Origin: Kocuria tytonis
GTDB taxonomy: Bacteria > Actinomycetota > Actinomycetes > Actinomycetales > Micrococcaceae
Length of the DNA: 64,000 nt
Direction of reading: 5' to 3'
NCBI RefSeq assembly: GCF_003226895.2
Contig: NZ_PNJG02000001.1
Location: forward strand, 186,001-250,000
Shown here: piece after piece, positions 1 to 8,531 of the stretch
How positions within the stretch are numbered: position 1 is the first letter of the stretch
Layout of the letters: every line of letters begins with the position of its first letter
Translations under genes and position numbers: made by a program
Notes under the pieces: generated by a model
What the model was told of the DNA's origin: nothing
Databases searched by the model: none
What the model saw: only the letters and a program-made list of their open reading frames with translations

Positions 1-1
1 C

Positions 2-226
2 CGGCGGTCGGACCACCAGTCCGGAAGCGTTGACGAGGACGAGGCCACGGCGGCCGAGAGCTTCGAACTTCCCGGCGCGGACCTCTCCAACGAGGAGCTC
101 TCCGTGGTGGTGCTCCCCGCCCAGGACGACGAGTTCACGTGCGGATCCTGCTTCCTGGTGCGGCACCGTTCGCAGCTCGCGGAGGAGCGCAACGGCGTGA
201 AGTACTGCCACGAGTGCCTGGGCTGA
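2..226 (+). CDS. DUF4193 family protein (5' end outside window)
   Basis: This is the C-terminal part of a small protein; the start lies before the window. The last 74 residues are visible. They are acidic first, then carry two Cys-x2-Cys pairs (CGSC and CHEC) near the end, separated by about 20 residues, which suggests a small zinc ribbon. DUF4193 proteins are widespread in actinobacteria and have no proven function. In M. tuberculosis the equivalent gene (Rv2699c) also sits beside the DUF3093 gene and dut, which supports the call. Confidence 0.8.
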   Translation, partial: RRSDHQSGSVDEDEATAAESFELPGADLSNEELSVVVLPAQDDEFTCGSCFLVRHRSQLAEERNGVKYCHECLG

Positions 227-310
227 ACGGCCCACCTCGCGCGGCACCACGGGCGGTCACCCTGCGGGGTGACCGCCCGTCGTCGTCCCCGCACCGGGTG
301 CGCGGTCCGC

Positions 311-940
311 TCAGTCCCGGACGCGACCCTCGTTGACGGCTCGCGCCAGCTCGTCCGGGTGCCGGGTGGCGGTGAGCCAGTAGGGCGTGGGGTCCACCGG
401 GTCCACGATCGAGATGCGGCACAGCTCCGGAACGGACACGCGGAAGTTCATGAAGGCGCGGCCGTCCAGGTCGGGACCGCGCGCCGCGCGGGCGTCGGCG
501 CCGCGGATGGCCACGGCCTCACCCACGTACCGGCGCTCGATGTAGGCGCGGCCCACGCGGAGGTCCTCGTTCGTGAGCACGATGCGCGGGGCGCCCAGGG
601 TCAGGACCAGCCCGATCGCGACCACCAGGACGGCGGCCACGATGACGCCCACGGCGATGCTGATGGGTGCGACGGCCACGAATCCCGTCCCGCCCACGAA
701 GGCAACGATGAGCCACACCCACCAGGCGACCGTGAGCCGCTCCGAGTAGCGGACCCGGGGGCTCTCGGGGGAGGCCCCGGGTCCGGCGGCCGACGGCGCC
801 GCGCGCCCGTGCTCGGGCGGCTCGCCCGCGCGCGGGGTGGCGGCCGTCGCAGCGGCGGGGGAGGCGTGGTCGGCGGCGGACCTCTCGCGGCCGCGCGTCG
901 GCTGCTCGCGCGCGCCCGGGTCCGGAAGCTGAGAACTCAT
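311..940 (-). CDS. DUF3093 family membrane protein
   Basis: Predicted 209-residue integral membrane protein. The first 65 residues are a low-complexity Ala/Pro/Glu region that is probably cytoplasmic. Two adjoining hydrophobic helices follow at about 71-92 and 94-115, then a soluble domain of about 90 residues that begins with the conserved TLGAPRIVLT stretch. The ATG at 940 was chosen because AAGGTGGAG lies just upstream; an in-frame ATG at 958 lacks this. DUF3093 has no known role, but it is commonly divergent from dut in actinobacteria, as here. Confidence 0.82.
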   Translation of the reverse strand: MSSQLPDPGAREQPTRGRERSAADHASPAAATAATPRAGEPPEHGRAAPSAAGPGASPESPRVRYSERLTVAWWVWLIVAFVGGTGFVAVAPISIAVGVIVAAVLVVAIGLVLTLGAPRIVLTNEDLRVGRAYIERRYVGEAVAIRGADARAARGPDLDGRAFMNFRVSVPELCRISIVDPVDPTPYWLTATRHPDELARAVNEGRVRD

Positions 941-1058
941 GGCTCCACCTTGGCACATCCTGCTCGGAGTTCGCCCGGCGCGAGGCGGCCGGGCGCGTGC
1001 GGTGCCACCCCCGTGGCCCCGCGGCGGTCACGGCCCCGGAACGGGGCAGGACGGCGGT

Positions 1059-1064
1059 TAGAGT
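1059..1064 (+). promoter_or_regulatory. -10 box of dut (leaderless)
   Basis: TAGAGT lies 8 nt before the GTG start of dut. Transcription would begin at or next to the start codon, and no Shine-Dalgarno sequence is present. Confidence 0.5.
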
Positions 1065-1072
1065 GGAGCACT

Positions 1073-1534
1073 GTGACTGAGGAGACCGAATCCGCCCGCG
1101 TGCGCGTGGCGCTGCAGCTGCTGGACCCGGGGCTGCCCATCCCCGCCTACGCCCGCCCCGGGGACGCCGGAGCGGATCTGCGCGCCCGGGAGGACGTGGA
1201 GCTGCGGCCCGGTGAGCGTGCGCTCGTGGACACCGGGGTGGCCGTGGCGATCCCGGAGGGGTACGTGGGTCTCGTGCACCCGCGGTCGGGGCTCGCGGCC
1301 GCGCACGGCATCACCGTGCTCAACGCCCCGGGCACCGTGGACAGCGGCTACCGCGGCGAGCTGAAGGTGTGTCTGCTCAACACGGACGCCCGCGCGGCGT
1401 ACACGATTCGCCGGGGCGAGCGGATCGCCCAGCTGGTGGTGCAGGAAGTCGTCACGGCCCGCTTCGACGCCGTGGCGCAGCTGCCGCCCAGCGAGCGCGG
1501 TGAACGGGGCTTCGGCTCCTCCGGCACGCACTGA
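1073..1534 (+). CDS. dut: dUTP diphosphatase
   Basis: Hydrolyses dUTP to dUMP and pyrophosphate, keeping uracil out of DNA and supplying dUMP for thymidylate synthesis. The 153-residue protein has all five motifs of the trimeric dUTPase family in order: DAGADLRA, PRSGLA, GTVDSGYRGE, RGERIAQLVV and the glycine-rich C-terminal arm RGERGFGSSG that closes over the substrate. Length is normal for the family. GTG at 1073 follows a TAGAGT box by 8 nt, suggesting leaderless translation. It heads a block of co-directional genes running to DUF3159. Confidence 0.96.
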   Translation: MTEETESARVRVALQLLDPGLPIPAYARPGDAGADLRAREDVELRPGERALVDTGVAVAIPEGYVGLVHPRSGLAAAHGITVLNAPGTVDSGYRGELKVCLLNTDARAAYTIRRGERIAQLVVQEVVTARFDAVAQLPPSERGERGFGSSGTH

Positions 1535-1603
1535 CCCGCCCGCCGGCCCCGGGGGAGTGGGCCCGCCCCGCCGACCCTCTACACACTGACTTGGGAGACA
1601 TCG

Positions 1604-2428
1604 ATGTTCGGACGCAAGAAGCGACTCGCGGAGGATGCCGGGAGCACCACCGGGGAGCCCCGGGACGCGGTGACCGCCACGGAGACCGACGAGAGCGCCC
1701 GGGACCCGCGTGCCGCCGGTCCGTGGGACGAGAACGAGTTCACCGGGGAGCGGGGCGAGTACCTCGATCTCGGGGCGCTGCTGCTCAAACCGGTCCGTGA
1801 CGTGGAGATCCGCATGGAGGTGGACCAGCACACCCAGGTGCCCCGCGCCGTGAACCTGGACTTCCGGGACGGCTCCGTGCAGCTGCAGGTCTTCACCGCG
1901 CCCAAGTCCTCGGGCCTGTGGGACGAGGTGCGCGCGGAACTGGTGGCGGGGCTGCGCCGGGACGGGGGCGAGCCCACGGTGTCCGAGGGACCCCTCGGGC
2001 TGCAGGTCGACGCCAAGTTCCCCGGCACCACACCGGACGGCCGGCAGGGGTACCGTCTGGCGCGCTTCGTGGGCATCGACGGGCCGCGCTGGTTCCTGCG
2101 GGCCGTGTACACGGGCGGCGCCGCCCTGCCCGGCACCACGGCCGAGGTCCTCGACGACGCCGTGCGGGGCCTCGTGGTGGTGCGCGGCCAGGATCCCCAC
2201 CCGCCGCGGGACCTGCTGGCGCTGAGCATGCCGAGCAACGCGACCGTGCGCCGCGTGGGCGGACCGGGCGAGAGCCCCGCACCGGACGGTGCCGCCCAGG
2301 ACGCCCCCGGCGGAGACACTTCCGGCGGGGACACCCCCGACGCGGACACCGGCTCGGCCCCGACCCCGCCCCAGGGGCCGGCGGTGCAGCCACCGCGCCG
2401 CGGTCCCGAGATCACGGAGATCGGCTGA
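1604..2428 (+). CDS. DUF3710 family protein
   Basis: Predicted 274-residue soluble protein of a family found almost only in actinobacteria and of unknown function. The N-terminus (MFGRKK) is basic, followed by an acidic stretch and then the conserved core at about 45-215, which starts EYLDLGALLLKP. The last 60 residues are a Pro/Asp/Gly-rich low-complexity tail. It lies 69 nt after dut and 2 nt before the OB-fold gene, the same order as M. tuberculosis Rv2697c-Rv2694c, so it is probably cotranscribed with them. Confidence 0.85.
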   Translation: MFGRKKRLAEDAGSTTGEPRDAVTATETDESARDPRAAGPWDENEFTGERGEYLDLGALLLKPVRDVEIRMEVDQHTQVPRAVNLDFRDGSVQLQVFTAPKSSGLWDEVRAELVAGLRRDGGEPTVSEGPLGLQVDAKFPGTTPDGRQGYRLARFVGIDGPRWFLRAVYTGGAALPGTTAEVLDDAVRGLVVVRGQDPHPPRDLLALSMPSNATVRRVGGPGESPAPDGAAQDAPGGDTSGGDTPDADTGSAPTPPQGPAVQPPRRGPEITEIG

Positions 2429-2430
2429 GC

Positions 2431-2799
2431 ATGGACGGGAACAATCCCGTGACCGGCGCCATCGACGTGCGCTGCGGACCCGAGGCCGCCGCCCGGGACC
2501 TCACTCCCGCGCGCAGCGACCGGCCGCGTCGTCGGGCCGTGGTGGAGGGAGTGGTCGTGGAGGTGACGATCGCCCCGGTCACCGCGCCCCCGCACTTCCG
2601 GGCGCTGCTGAAGGTGCCCCGCGGGGAGGGCTCCGTTCCGTGCGCCCTCGAGCTGCTGTGGCACGGGCAGCGCACGGTCCCCGGGGTGAGCGCGGGCACC
2701 AGGCTGCGCTGTCTCGCGGTGGTGTGCCACCCGGACGGCGTGCCCACCATGTACAACCCCCGCTACGAGATCATCACGCCCAAGAAGGTGGGTCGATGA
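2431..2799 (+). CDS. OB-fold nucleic-acid-binding protein
   Basis: Predicted 122-residue small protein. The core, from about residue 30 (RAVVEGVVVEVTIAP) to the end, has the alternating strand pattern of an OB-fold. It ends with NPRYEIITPKK, typical of the actinobacterial family represented by Rv2694c. The substrate is unknown; RNA or DNA binding is inferred from the fold. Its ATG follows the DUF3710 stop by 2 nt and its stop overlaps the next start (ATGA), so translational coupling is likely. Confidence 0.75.
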   Translation: MDGNNPVTGAIDVRCGPEAAARDLTPARSDRPRRRAVVEGVVVEVTIAPVTAPPHFRALLKVPRGEGSVPCALELLWHGQRTVPGVSAGTRLRCLAVVCHPDGVPTMYNPRYEIITPKKVGR

Positions 2800-3494
2800 G
2801 CCGCCCCGAGGACCCGCAGCGGGAGGAGACCTCGGCCAGGATGCACCAGGCCGCCCAGGACTTCGCGCAGCGCTCCGGTCTGCGCCGCGACGAGAGCGGG
2901 CGGCTGGACGTGCTCTCCGCGGTGGGGGGCTGGCGCGGTGTCGCGGAGTCGCTGCTGCCCGGGCTCGTGTTCCTGGTGTGCGTGGTCGTCGTGGGCGAGC
3001 TGTCCGTGGCGCTCACCGCGTCCCTCGCGGTGGCCGCGGTGTTCACGCTCGTGCGGCTGGCCCGGCGCCAACCCGCCACCCAGGCGTTCGCGGGGCTCGT
3101 GGGGGTGGGCATCTGCGCCCTGTTCGCCCGGGTGGGCGGTGAGGCGCTGGACTACTACGTGTGGGGGTTCGTCACGAACGCCGTGGGCGTCGTGGTCCTG
3201 GGGCTCTCCGCCGCTGCGGGGTGGCCGCTGCTCGGAGTGGTCTACGGCTACATCCGCGGCGAGGGCACGGACTGGCACCTGCAGACCGCCCGGCGGGCCG
3301 CGTACCAGCGCGCCAACGCGCTGCTGATCGCGATGTTCGCGGCCCGGCTCGCGGTGCAGCTGCCGCTGTTCCTCGCCCGGGACGTGGCGGCCCTGGGCAT
3401 CACCCGGCTGGTGATGGGGGCCCCGCTGTACGCCGCTGTGCTGTGGCTGGCATGGCTGTGGAGCCGCCCTCGTCCAGTGCCGCCCGCAGGTTGA
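2796..3494 (+). CDS. DUF3159 family membrane protein
   Basis: Predicted 232-residue membrane protein. After about 45 soluble residues there are several hydrophobic helices (about 53-75, 76-88, 97-112, 122-143, 172-195 and 205-223). DUF3159 is an actinobacterial family of unknown function and stands at this place, next to the TrkA-type genes, in mycobacteria too (Rv2693c). Its ATG overlaps the previous stop. Its last 95 nt overlap the 3' end of the convergent TrkA gene, so roughly the final 30 codons are read on both strands. Confidence 0.85.
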   Translation: MSRPEDPQREETSARMHQAAQDFAQRSGLRRDESGRLDVLSAVGGWRGVAESLLPGLVFLVCVVVVGELSVALTASLAVAAVFTLVRLARRQPATQAFAGLVGVGICALFARVGGEALDYYVWGFVTNAVGVVVLGLSAAAGWPLLGVVYGYIRGEGTDWHLQTARRAAYQRANALLIAMFAARLAVQLPLFLARDVAALGITRLVMGAPLYAAVLWLAWLWSRPRPVPPAG

Positions 3495-4158
3495 CGTCCC
3501 GGGCCGTGGTGAACATGGCCCGCAGCTGCTCCTCGCCCTGCGTGGTGGTGATGAAGAACAGTTCGTCACCGCCCTCCAGGACGTCGTCCCCGGACGGCGC
3601 GATGGGCACGCCGTCGCGCAGGATCGCCACGAGGGCGACGTCCGGGGGCCAGGGCACCTGGGACACCGTGCTGGCCACCACGGGGTGCTCGCGCGGCACC
3701 GTGTAGGCGGACAGCGTAGCGGCGCCCGTCTGGAAGCTCAGCAGCCGCACCACGTCCCCGACCTCCACGGCCTCCTCCACGAGCGCGGTCATCAGCCGCG
3801 GCGTGGACACGGCCACGTCCACGCCCCAGGCGTCGTCGAAGAGCCACTCGTTCTTGGGGTTGTTCACCCGTCCCACCGTGCGGGGCACGCCGAACTCGCT
3901 GCGCGCGAGCAGCGAGACCACCAGGTTGGCCTTGTCGTCGCCGGTGGCCGCGACCACCACGTCCGCCTCCTCGGCCCGGGCGCGCTGCAGCACGTCCAGG
4001 TCGCAGGCGTCCCCGACCACCCACTGCGCCCCGCGCAGGTTGGAGCGCCCGATCACCTCGGCGGTCGCGTCCACCACGACGACGTCGTGCCCGTGCGAGA
4101 GCAGCTCCCGGGCGATGGAGGACCCCACGGACCCGCCGCCCACGATCACCACGTGCAT
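3400..4158 (-). CDS. TrkA-family K+ uptake regulatory protein
   Basis: Predicted 252-residue cytoplasmic nucleotide-binding subunit of a Trk/Ktr-type potassium system. An N-terminal Rossmann RCK_N domain begins MHVVIVGGGSVGSSIA (GxGxxG) with the acidic ribose ligand in VVVD. A C-terminal RCK_C domain (about 140-225) is followed by a low-complexity tail. It is the second gene of a pair: its ATG overlaps the stop of the upstream trkA by one base (TGATG), so translation is coupled. This matches the ceoB/ceoC pair of mycobacteria. The membrane TrkH/TrkG partner is not in the window. Confidence 0.88.
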   Translation of the reverse strand: MHVVIVGGGSVGSSIARELLSHGHDVVVVDATAEVIGRSNLRGAQWVVGDACDLDVLQRARAEEADVVVAATGDDKANLVVSLLARSEFGVPRTVGRVNNPKNEWLFDDAWGVDVAVSTPRLMTALVEEAVEVGDVVRLLSFQTGAATLSAYTVPREHPVVASTVSQVPWPPDVALVAILRDGVPIAPSGDDVLEGGDELFFITTTQGEEQLRAMFTTARDVNLRAALDEGGSTAMPATAQRRTAGPPSPAG

Positions 4159-4877
4159 CAGCGCCGCCCCTCCGAGTCACGGGTGGCGGCCAGGGCCACG
4201 GCCTCCATGACCTCGTCCGACGGCGCCCGGGACAGCACGCGGGCCACCCGCTCCACGTCCTCCACCCGCATCATGGCGTGCACGATGTCTCCCTGCTGGT
4301 AGCTGGTGTCGCTGGCGGGGAGGATGCCCTCGCCGAAGCGTGTGACGAACGCGATGCGCACACCGGCGGCCTCCTCGATCCGGTCCAGGTGCAGCCCGGA
4401 CCACGAGTCGTCCAGGGGCAGCTCACCGAGCTGCAGCCGTCCGGAGGCCTCACGGAAGTCCCCGGTGATCGCGTGCTCGGGCAGGATGCGGCGCAGCACC
4501 TGGTCCGCGCTCCACCGCACGGACGCCACCGTGGGGATGCCCATGCGCTGGTAGAACTCCGCCCGGGTGGGATCGTAGATCCGCGCCACCACGTGCTTGA
4601 CCTTGAAGGTCTCCCGGGCCACACGGGCGGCGATGATGTTGGAGTTGTCCCCGCTGGAGACGGCGGCGAAGGCGTACGCGTCCGCGATCCCCGCCCGCCG
4701 CAGCACCTCGCGGTCGAAGCCGTGACCCGTGATCTTCCTGCCCTCGAACCCCGGCCGCAGCTTGCGGAACGCGCGGTCGTCCTGGTCGATCACCGCCACG
4801 GTGTGCCCGGAGTCCTCCAGGGCGTGCGCGAGGGTGATTCCCACCCGGCCCACGCCCATGATCACGAAATGCGCCAT
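4158..4877 (-). CDS. TrkA-family K+ uptake regulatory protein (first of pair)
   Basis: Predicted 239-residue RCK protein. It has a Rossmann motif (VIMGVGRVGITLA), AVIDQD at the end of the second strand for the adenosine ribose, and a C-terminal RCK_C domain. It would gate a K+ channel or transporter in response to NAD(H) or ATP. The start at 4877 was chosen because the Rossmann domain begins right there and TATGCT lies 7 nt upstream, suggesting a leaderless message. It is divergent from the APC permease, whose promoter is 40 nt away. Confidence 0.9.
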   Translation of the reverse strand: MAHFVIMGVGRVGITLAHALEDSGHTVAVIDQDDRAFRKLRPGFEGRKITGHGFDREVLRRAGIADAYAFAAVSSGDNSNIIAARVARETFKVKHVVARIYDPTRAEFYQRMGIPTVASVRWSADQVLRRILPEHAITGDFREASGRLQLGELPLDDSWSGLHLDRIEEAAGVRIAFVTRFGEGILPASDTSYQQGDIVHAMMRVEDVERVARVLSRAPSDEVMEAVALAATRDSEGRR

Positions 4878-4884
4878 GGGCCTC

Positions 4885-4890
4885 AGCATA
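4885..4890 (-). promoter_or_regulatory. -10 box of the TrkA pair (leaderless)
   Basis: On the minus strand TATGCT stands 7 nt before the ATG of the first TrkA gene. It faces the permease promoter across about 40 nt. Confidence 0.5.
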
Positions 4891-4927
4891 AGTCCCAGCA
4901 CCGCGGGACAAGCACCGGCGCAGCGAC

Positions 4928-4933
4928 TAGCGT
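4928..4933 (+). promoter_or_regulatory. -10 box of the APC permease gene (leaderless)
   Basis: TAGCGT lies 8 nt before the GTG chosen as the permease start. No ribosome binding site is visible. Confidence 0.45.
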
Positions 4934-4941
4934 GTTCCCAC

Positions 4942-6915
4942 GTGTATGCGTCCCGACTACTCCGCCGCGCGCTCGTGGGAAAACCCCTCCACAACGAGCG
5001 CGCCGCGGGAACCGTGCTCTCCAAGGGCACGGCGCTGCCCGTCTTCGCGTCCGACGCACTGTCCTCGGTGGCGTACGCACCGGACGAGATCGTCCTGACG
5101 CTCGCGCTCGCGGGCTCCGCCGCCATCGTGGTGTCCCCGTGGGTGGGGCTCGTGGTGCTCGTGGTGCTCGCCGTGGTGATCACCGCCTACCGGCAGAACG
5201 TGCGGGCGTACCCCTCCGGCGGCGCGGACTTCGAGATCGCCTCCAAGAACCTGGGACGCCCCGCGGGGGCCGCCGTGGGGGCCGCGCTGCTCGTGGACTA
5301 CATGCTCGTGGTGGCGGTCTCCATGGCCGCGGCCGCCCAGTACCTCGCCGCGGTGTTCCCGTGGCTCGTGGGCCACCGCACGGTGGTGGCCGTGGTGGGG
5401 ATCGCGCTCGTGGCGCTGCTGAACCTGCGCGGTCTGAAGTTCATGGGCCGGGCGTCCTCCGTGCCCACCTACGCGTTCGTGGGCGTGGTGCTCGTGCTGA
5501 TCGTCGTGGGGATCGTGCAGGAGCTGACCGGCACCCTGGACCCGGCGCCGTCGGCGGGGTACGAGGTGCTGCCCGCGGACGGGATGCAGGGGGGACTCAT
5601 GGGCCTGGCCGGTGCCATGCTCGTGCTGCGCGCGTTCTCCTCGGGGGCGGTGGCCGTGACGGGCGTGGAGACCATCACGCACTCCGTGCCGTACTTCCGC
5701 AAGCCCAAGGCCCTCAACGCCGCCCGGACGCTCGCGGTGCTCGGCGCGCTGTCCGCGGTGCTGCTGCTCGGCGTGCTGTACCTGACGTGGCGCACCGGCG
5801 TGGTGGTCGTGATGGACCCCGAGCGGCAGCTGCTGGTCCACGGGCACGCACCGGACGCGAACTTCTACCAGGTCCCCGTGCTGGCGCAGATCGCCCAGGC
5901 CGTGACGGGGCAGGACCCCGTGTGGGTGGCCGTGCTCGCGCTCGCGACCGTGGGCGTGCTGTTCATGGCCGCCAACACCGCGTACTCGGGGTTCCCCGTG
6001 CTGGCGTCGCGGCTGGCCTCCGCGGGGCTGCTGCCCCGGCAGCTGCAGAGCCGGGGGGACCGGTTCGCGTTCACCAACGGGATCGTGCTGCTGTCGGTGG
6101 TCGCCGCGGGGTTCACGCTCGCCTTCGGGGCCAACGTCAACGCCCTGATCCAGCTCTACGTGGTGGGAGCGTTCTTCGCCTTCACGCTCACGCAGGCGGG
6201 CATGGTGCGGCACTGGACCCGGGTGCGCCGCACCCGGACGTCGCGGACCACGCACCGCCAGTTCGCGGTGCGCTTCGGCGTGGCCGTGATCGCGCTCGTG
6301 GCGTGCGCCGCGGTGTTCGTGGTGGTGCTGGTGACGAAGCTCGCCCAGGGTGCGTGGCTCACCATCGTGGCCATCGCGCTGACCACCGTGTTCATGCGCG
6401 CGATCGCGCACCACTACCGTGCGGTGGACGCCGAGCTCGCGGTGGGACCCGACTCCCGGGTGCGCGCCCTGCCGTCCCGGGTGCACTCGATCATCGTGGT
6501 CACCTCCGTGCGCAAACCCGTGGTGCGGGCGCTCACCTACGCCCGCGCGTCCCGGCCCTCCACCCTGGAGGCCGTGGTGGTGGACACGGACCGCGCGCGC
6601 ACCGAGAACATCGTGCGCGAGTGGGAGGCCCTGGAGATCCCCGTGCCCGTGACGGTCCTCGCCTCCCCCTACCGGGACACCGTGGGACCGGTGATCGCGC
6701 ACATCCGCGGGATCCGGCGCAAGTCCCCCCGCGACCTGGTGATCGTCTACCTGCCCGAGTACGTGGTGGGGCGCGGCTGGGAGCGGTTCCTGCACAACCA
6801 GGCCATCCGCCCCCTGCGAACCCGCCTGCACTACGAACGCGGAGTCATGATCGCCTCCGTGCCCTGGCACCTCGAATCGGTGCGCGAACTGCAACTCACG
6901 GAGAACAACCGATGA
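4942..6915 (+). CDS. APC superfamily amino acid/cation permease
   Basis: Predicted 657-residue inner-membrane transporter. The N-terminus has the conserved LPVFASDALSSVAYAPDE stretch of this branch. About 12 hydrophobic helices follow up to about residue 480, then a roughly 170-residue C-terminal cytoplasmic domain with a USP-like feel (IIVVTSVRKPVVRALTYA). Substrate is unknown; linkage to TrkA-type genes, conserved in mycobacteria (Rv2690c), suggests ion or amino acid transport tied to K+ balance. GTG at 4942 was chosen by family alignment from memory and the TAGCGT box. Its stop overlaps the next start (ATGA). Confidence 0.85.
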   Translation: MYASRLLRRALVGKPLHNERAAGTVLSKGTALPVFASDALSSVAYAPDEIVLTLALAGSAAIVVSPWVGLVVLVVLAVVITAYRQNVRAYPSGGADFEIASKNLGRPAGAAVGAALLVDYMLVVAVSMAAAAQYLAAVFPWLVGHRTVVAVVGIALVALLNLRGLKFMGRASSVPTYAFVGVVLVLIVVGIVQELTGTLDPAPSAGYEVLPADGMQGGLMGLAGAMLVLRAFSSGAVAVTGVETITHSVPYFRKPKALNAARTLAVLGALSAVLLLGVLYLTWRTGVVVVMDPERQLLVHGHAPDANFYQVPVLAQIAQAVTGQDPVWVAVLALATVGVLFMAANTAYSGFPVLASRLASAGLLPRQLQSRGDRFAFTNGIVLLSVVAAGFTLAFGANVNALIQLYVVGAFFAFTLTQAGMVRHWTRVRRTRTSRTTHRQFAVRFGVAVIALVACAAVFVVVLVTKLAQGAWLTIVAIALTTVFMRAIAHHYRAVDAELAVGPDSRVRALPSRVHSIIVVTSVRKPVVRALTYARASRPSTLEAVVVDTDRARTENIVREWEALEIPVPVTVLASPYRDTVGPVIAHIRGIRRKSPRDLVIVYLPEYVVGRGWERFLHNQAIRPLRTRLHYERGVMIASVPWHLESVRELQLTENNR

Positions 6916-8360
6916 CCGCAACCCCGGACCCCCTCGTGCTGCGCCTGAGGGAGGTGGCCCACGGCGGTCACATGGTGGCCCGCACCGAGGAGGGCCGGGT
7001 GGTCTTCGTCCGGCACGGTCTGCCGGGTGAGCTCGTGCGCGTGCACCTCACGGACGCGGAACCGGGCGGGTCCTTCTGGCGCGGGGACACGGTCGAGGTG
7101 CTCGAGGCCGCGCCCGGGCGCCGGGACGCCCACGTGTGGCCCCAGGCCGACGCCGTTCTCGCGGCGGCGCACGGCCGCCCACCCCTGGGGGGTGCGGAGT
7201 TCGGGCACGCGGATCTCGAGACCCAGCGTGAGCTCAAGCGCCGCGTGGTGGCCGAGCAGCTCTCGCACCTCGCCGGGCACGAGTGGGACGGCGAGGTGCA
7301 CGCCGCCCGGGACGAGACCCCGGACGGCTCGGGATGGCGCACCCGCCTGCACCTGGACGTGGCCGCGGACGGCACCGCCGGGATGCACCCGCACCGCTCC
7401 GACGCGCTGCTCCCGGTGACGGACATGCCCCTGGCCGCGGACGCCATCCGGGCCCTGGCACCGTGGTCCCTGCGCTTCGAGGGCGCGGAGCGCGTGGACG
7501 TCGCGGCGCCGTCGAACGGCGAGCGCCCGCTGCTGCACGTGAGCCTGCGCCAGGACGCCCGGCAGCACCAGGTGGCGGAGCTGCGCGAGCGCCTGGGCGA
7601 GTGGGGCGAGCGCCACGGCGCGAGCGTGACGGCCCGCTCGGCGGACCACCGCCGGATCGGCACGTGGGCGGGAACCGGCGAGGTGCGTGAGACGCTCCGG
7701 CCGCCCGAGGGCCTCGCAACGGCCGCGGGGCGGCTGACGTGGCGCGTGAGCCCCACCGGGTTCTGGCAGATCCACCGCAGCGCACCCGCCACCCTGGCGC
7801 ACGCCGTGCTGGCGGCCGCGGAGCTGCGCACCGGGGACACCGTGTGGGACCTCTACAGCGGGGCCGGGCTGTTCAGCGCCGTGGCCGCGCTCGCGGTGGG
7901 GGACACCGGGTCGGTCTTCGCGGTGGAGGGCTCACCGGTGACCTCCGCCGACGCCGCCCACAACCTCTCGCACGCCGCACACGTCACCGGGGTGCGCGGT
8001 GACGTGGCGCGGGTGCTGACCGGGCGCACCGGGGGAGCCCGCGGCGGCGGGCAGCGGCGCGGGGCGGGGGCCCGCGCGGCGTCGGCACGGCGGGACCGCA
8101 CGGGGACGCCCCGCCCACCGCGCCCGGACGTGGTGGTCATGGATCCCCCGAGGGCCGGTGCCGCCAAGGAGGTCCTCGCCGCGGTGGACCAGGCCGGCCC
8201 CCGCAGCATCGTCTACGTGGCCTGCGACCCCGCCGCCCTGGGCCGGGACGTGGGGCGGCTGCGCCGCCGGGGGTGGCGGCTCGAGGCCGTTCAGGCCTTC
8301 GACCTCTACCCGAACACCCACCACGTGGAGGCCGTGGCGCTGCTGCGCCGGGACGCGTGA
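6912..8360 (+). CDS. TrmA/RumA-type class I RNA m5U methyltransferase
   Basis: Predicted 482-residue SAM-dependent RNA methyltransferase. An N-terminal TRAM-like domain is followed by a Rossmann domain with WDLYSGAGLFS (SAM site), DPPRAG, the catalytic nucleophile in VACDPAALGRD and the general base in HHVEAVALL. The cysteines that hold a 4Fe-4S cluster in RumA are absent from the corresponding N-terminal region. A Gly/Arg/Ala-rich insertion of about 35 residues sits just before the DPPRAG motif. The target base is unknown. It is coupled to the permease by a 4-nt overlap. Confidence 0.88.
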   Translation: MTATPDPLVLRLREVAHGGHMVARTEEGRVVFVRHGLPGELVRVHLTDAEPGGSFWRGDTVEVLEAAPGRRDAHVWPQADAVLAAAHGRPPLGGAEFGHADLETQRELKRRVVAEQLSHLAGHEWDGEVHAARDETPDGSGWRTRLHLDVAADGTAGMHPHRSDALLPVTDMPLAADAIRALAPWSLRFEGAERVDVAAPSNGERPLLHVSLRQDARQHQVAELRERLGEWGERHGASVTARSADHRRIGTWAGTGEVRETLRPPEGLATAAGRLTWRVSPTGFWQIHRSAPATLAHAVLAAAELRTGDTVWDLYSGAGLFSAVAALAVGDTGSVFAVEGSPVTSADAAHNLSHAAHVTGVRGDVARVLTGRTGGARGGGQRRGAGARAASARRDRTGTPRPPRPDVVVMDPPRAGAAKEVLAAVDQAGPRSIVYVACDPAALGRDVGRLRRRGWRLEAVQAFDLYPNTHHVEAVALLRRDA

Positions 8361-8439
8361 GCTGAGCCGGCCGTGACGCGGCGCACGATCCGCGGCGGCA
8401 TCCGGGGTGGTCATACCGGGCGCACGACGGCCCACGGGC

Positions 8440-8445
8440 TACACT
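8440..8445 (+). promoter_or_regulatory. -10 box of acnA
   Basis: TACACT lies about 86 nt before the aconitase ATG, which would give a leader of about 80 nt. No clear -35 box or regulator site was recognised. Confidence 0.4.
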
Positions 8446-8531
8446 GGCAGGGACCGTTCCACGTGCGCGGGGCATGCACATGCACCGTGGGCGTCGAACG
8501 CAACCAACGGTGGCGAGAGGAGTTCCACACC

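Noticed and set aside
4278-6911. In-frame upstream extension of the TrmA-type gene to a 1360-residue protein
   Set aside because: The extension runs through the permease in another frame and has shadow composition. The ATG at 6912 overlaps the permease stop and starts the conserved domain.
4957-6921. Very long open frame on the minus strand opposite the APC permease (and similar ones opposite acnA, dxs, helY, thrS and ruvC)
   Set aside because: The translations are His/Arg/Gly-rich with no domain, and the opposite strand holds clear conserved proteins. Long antisense frames are expected at this GC content because stop codons are rare.
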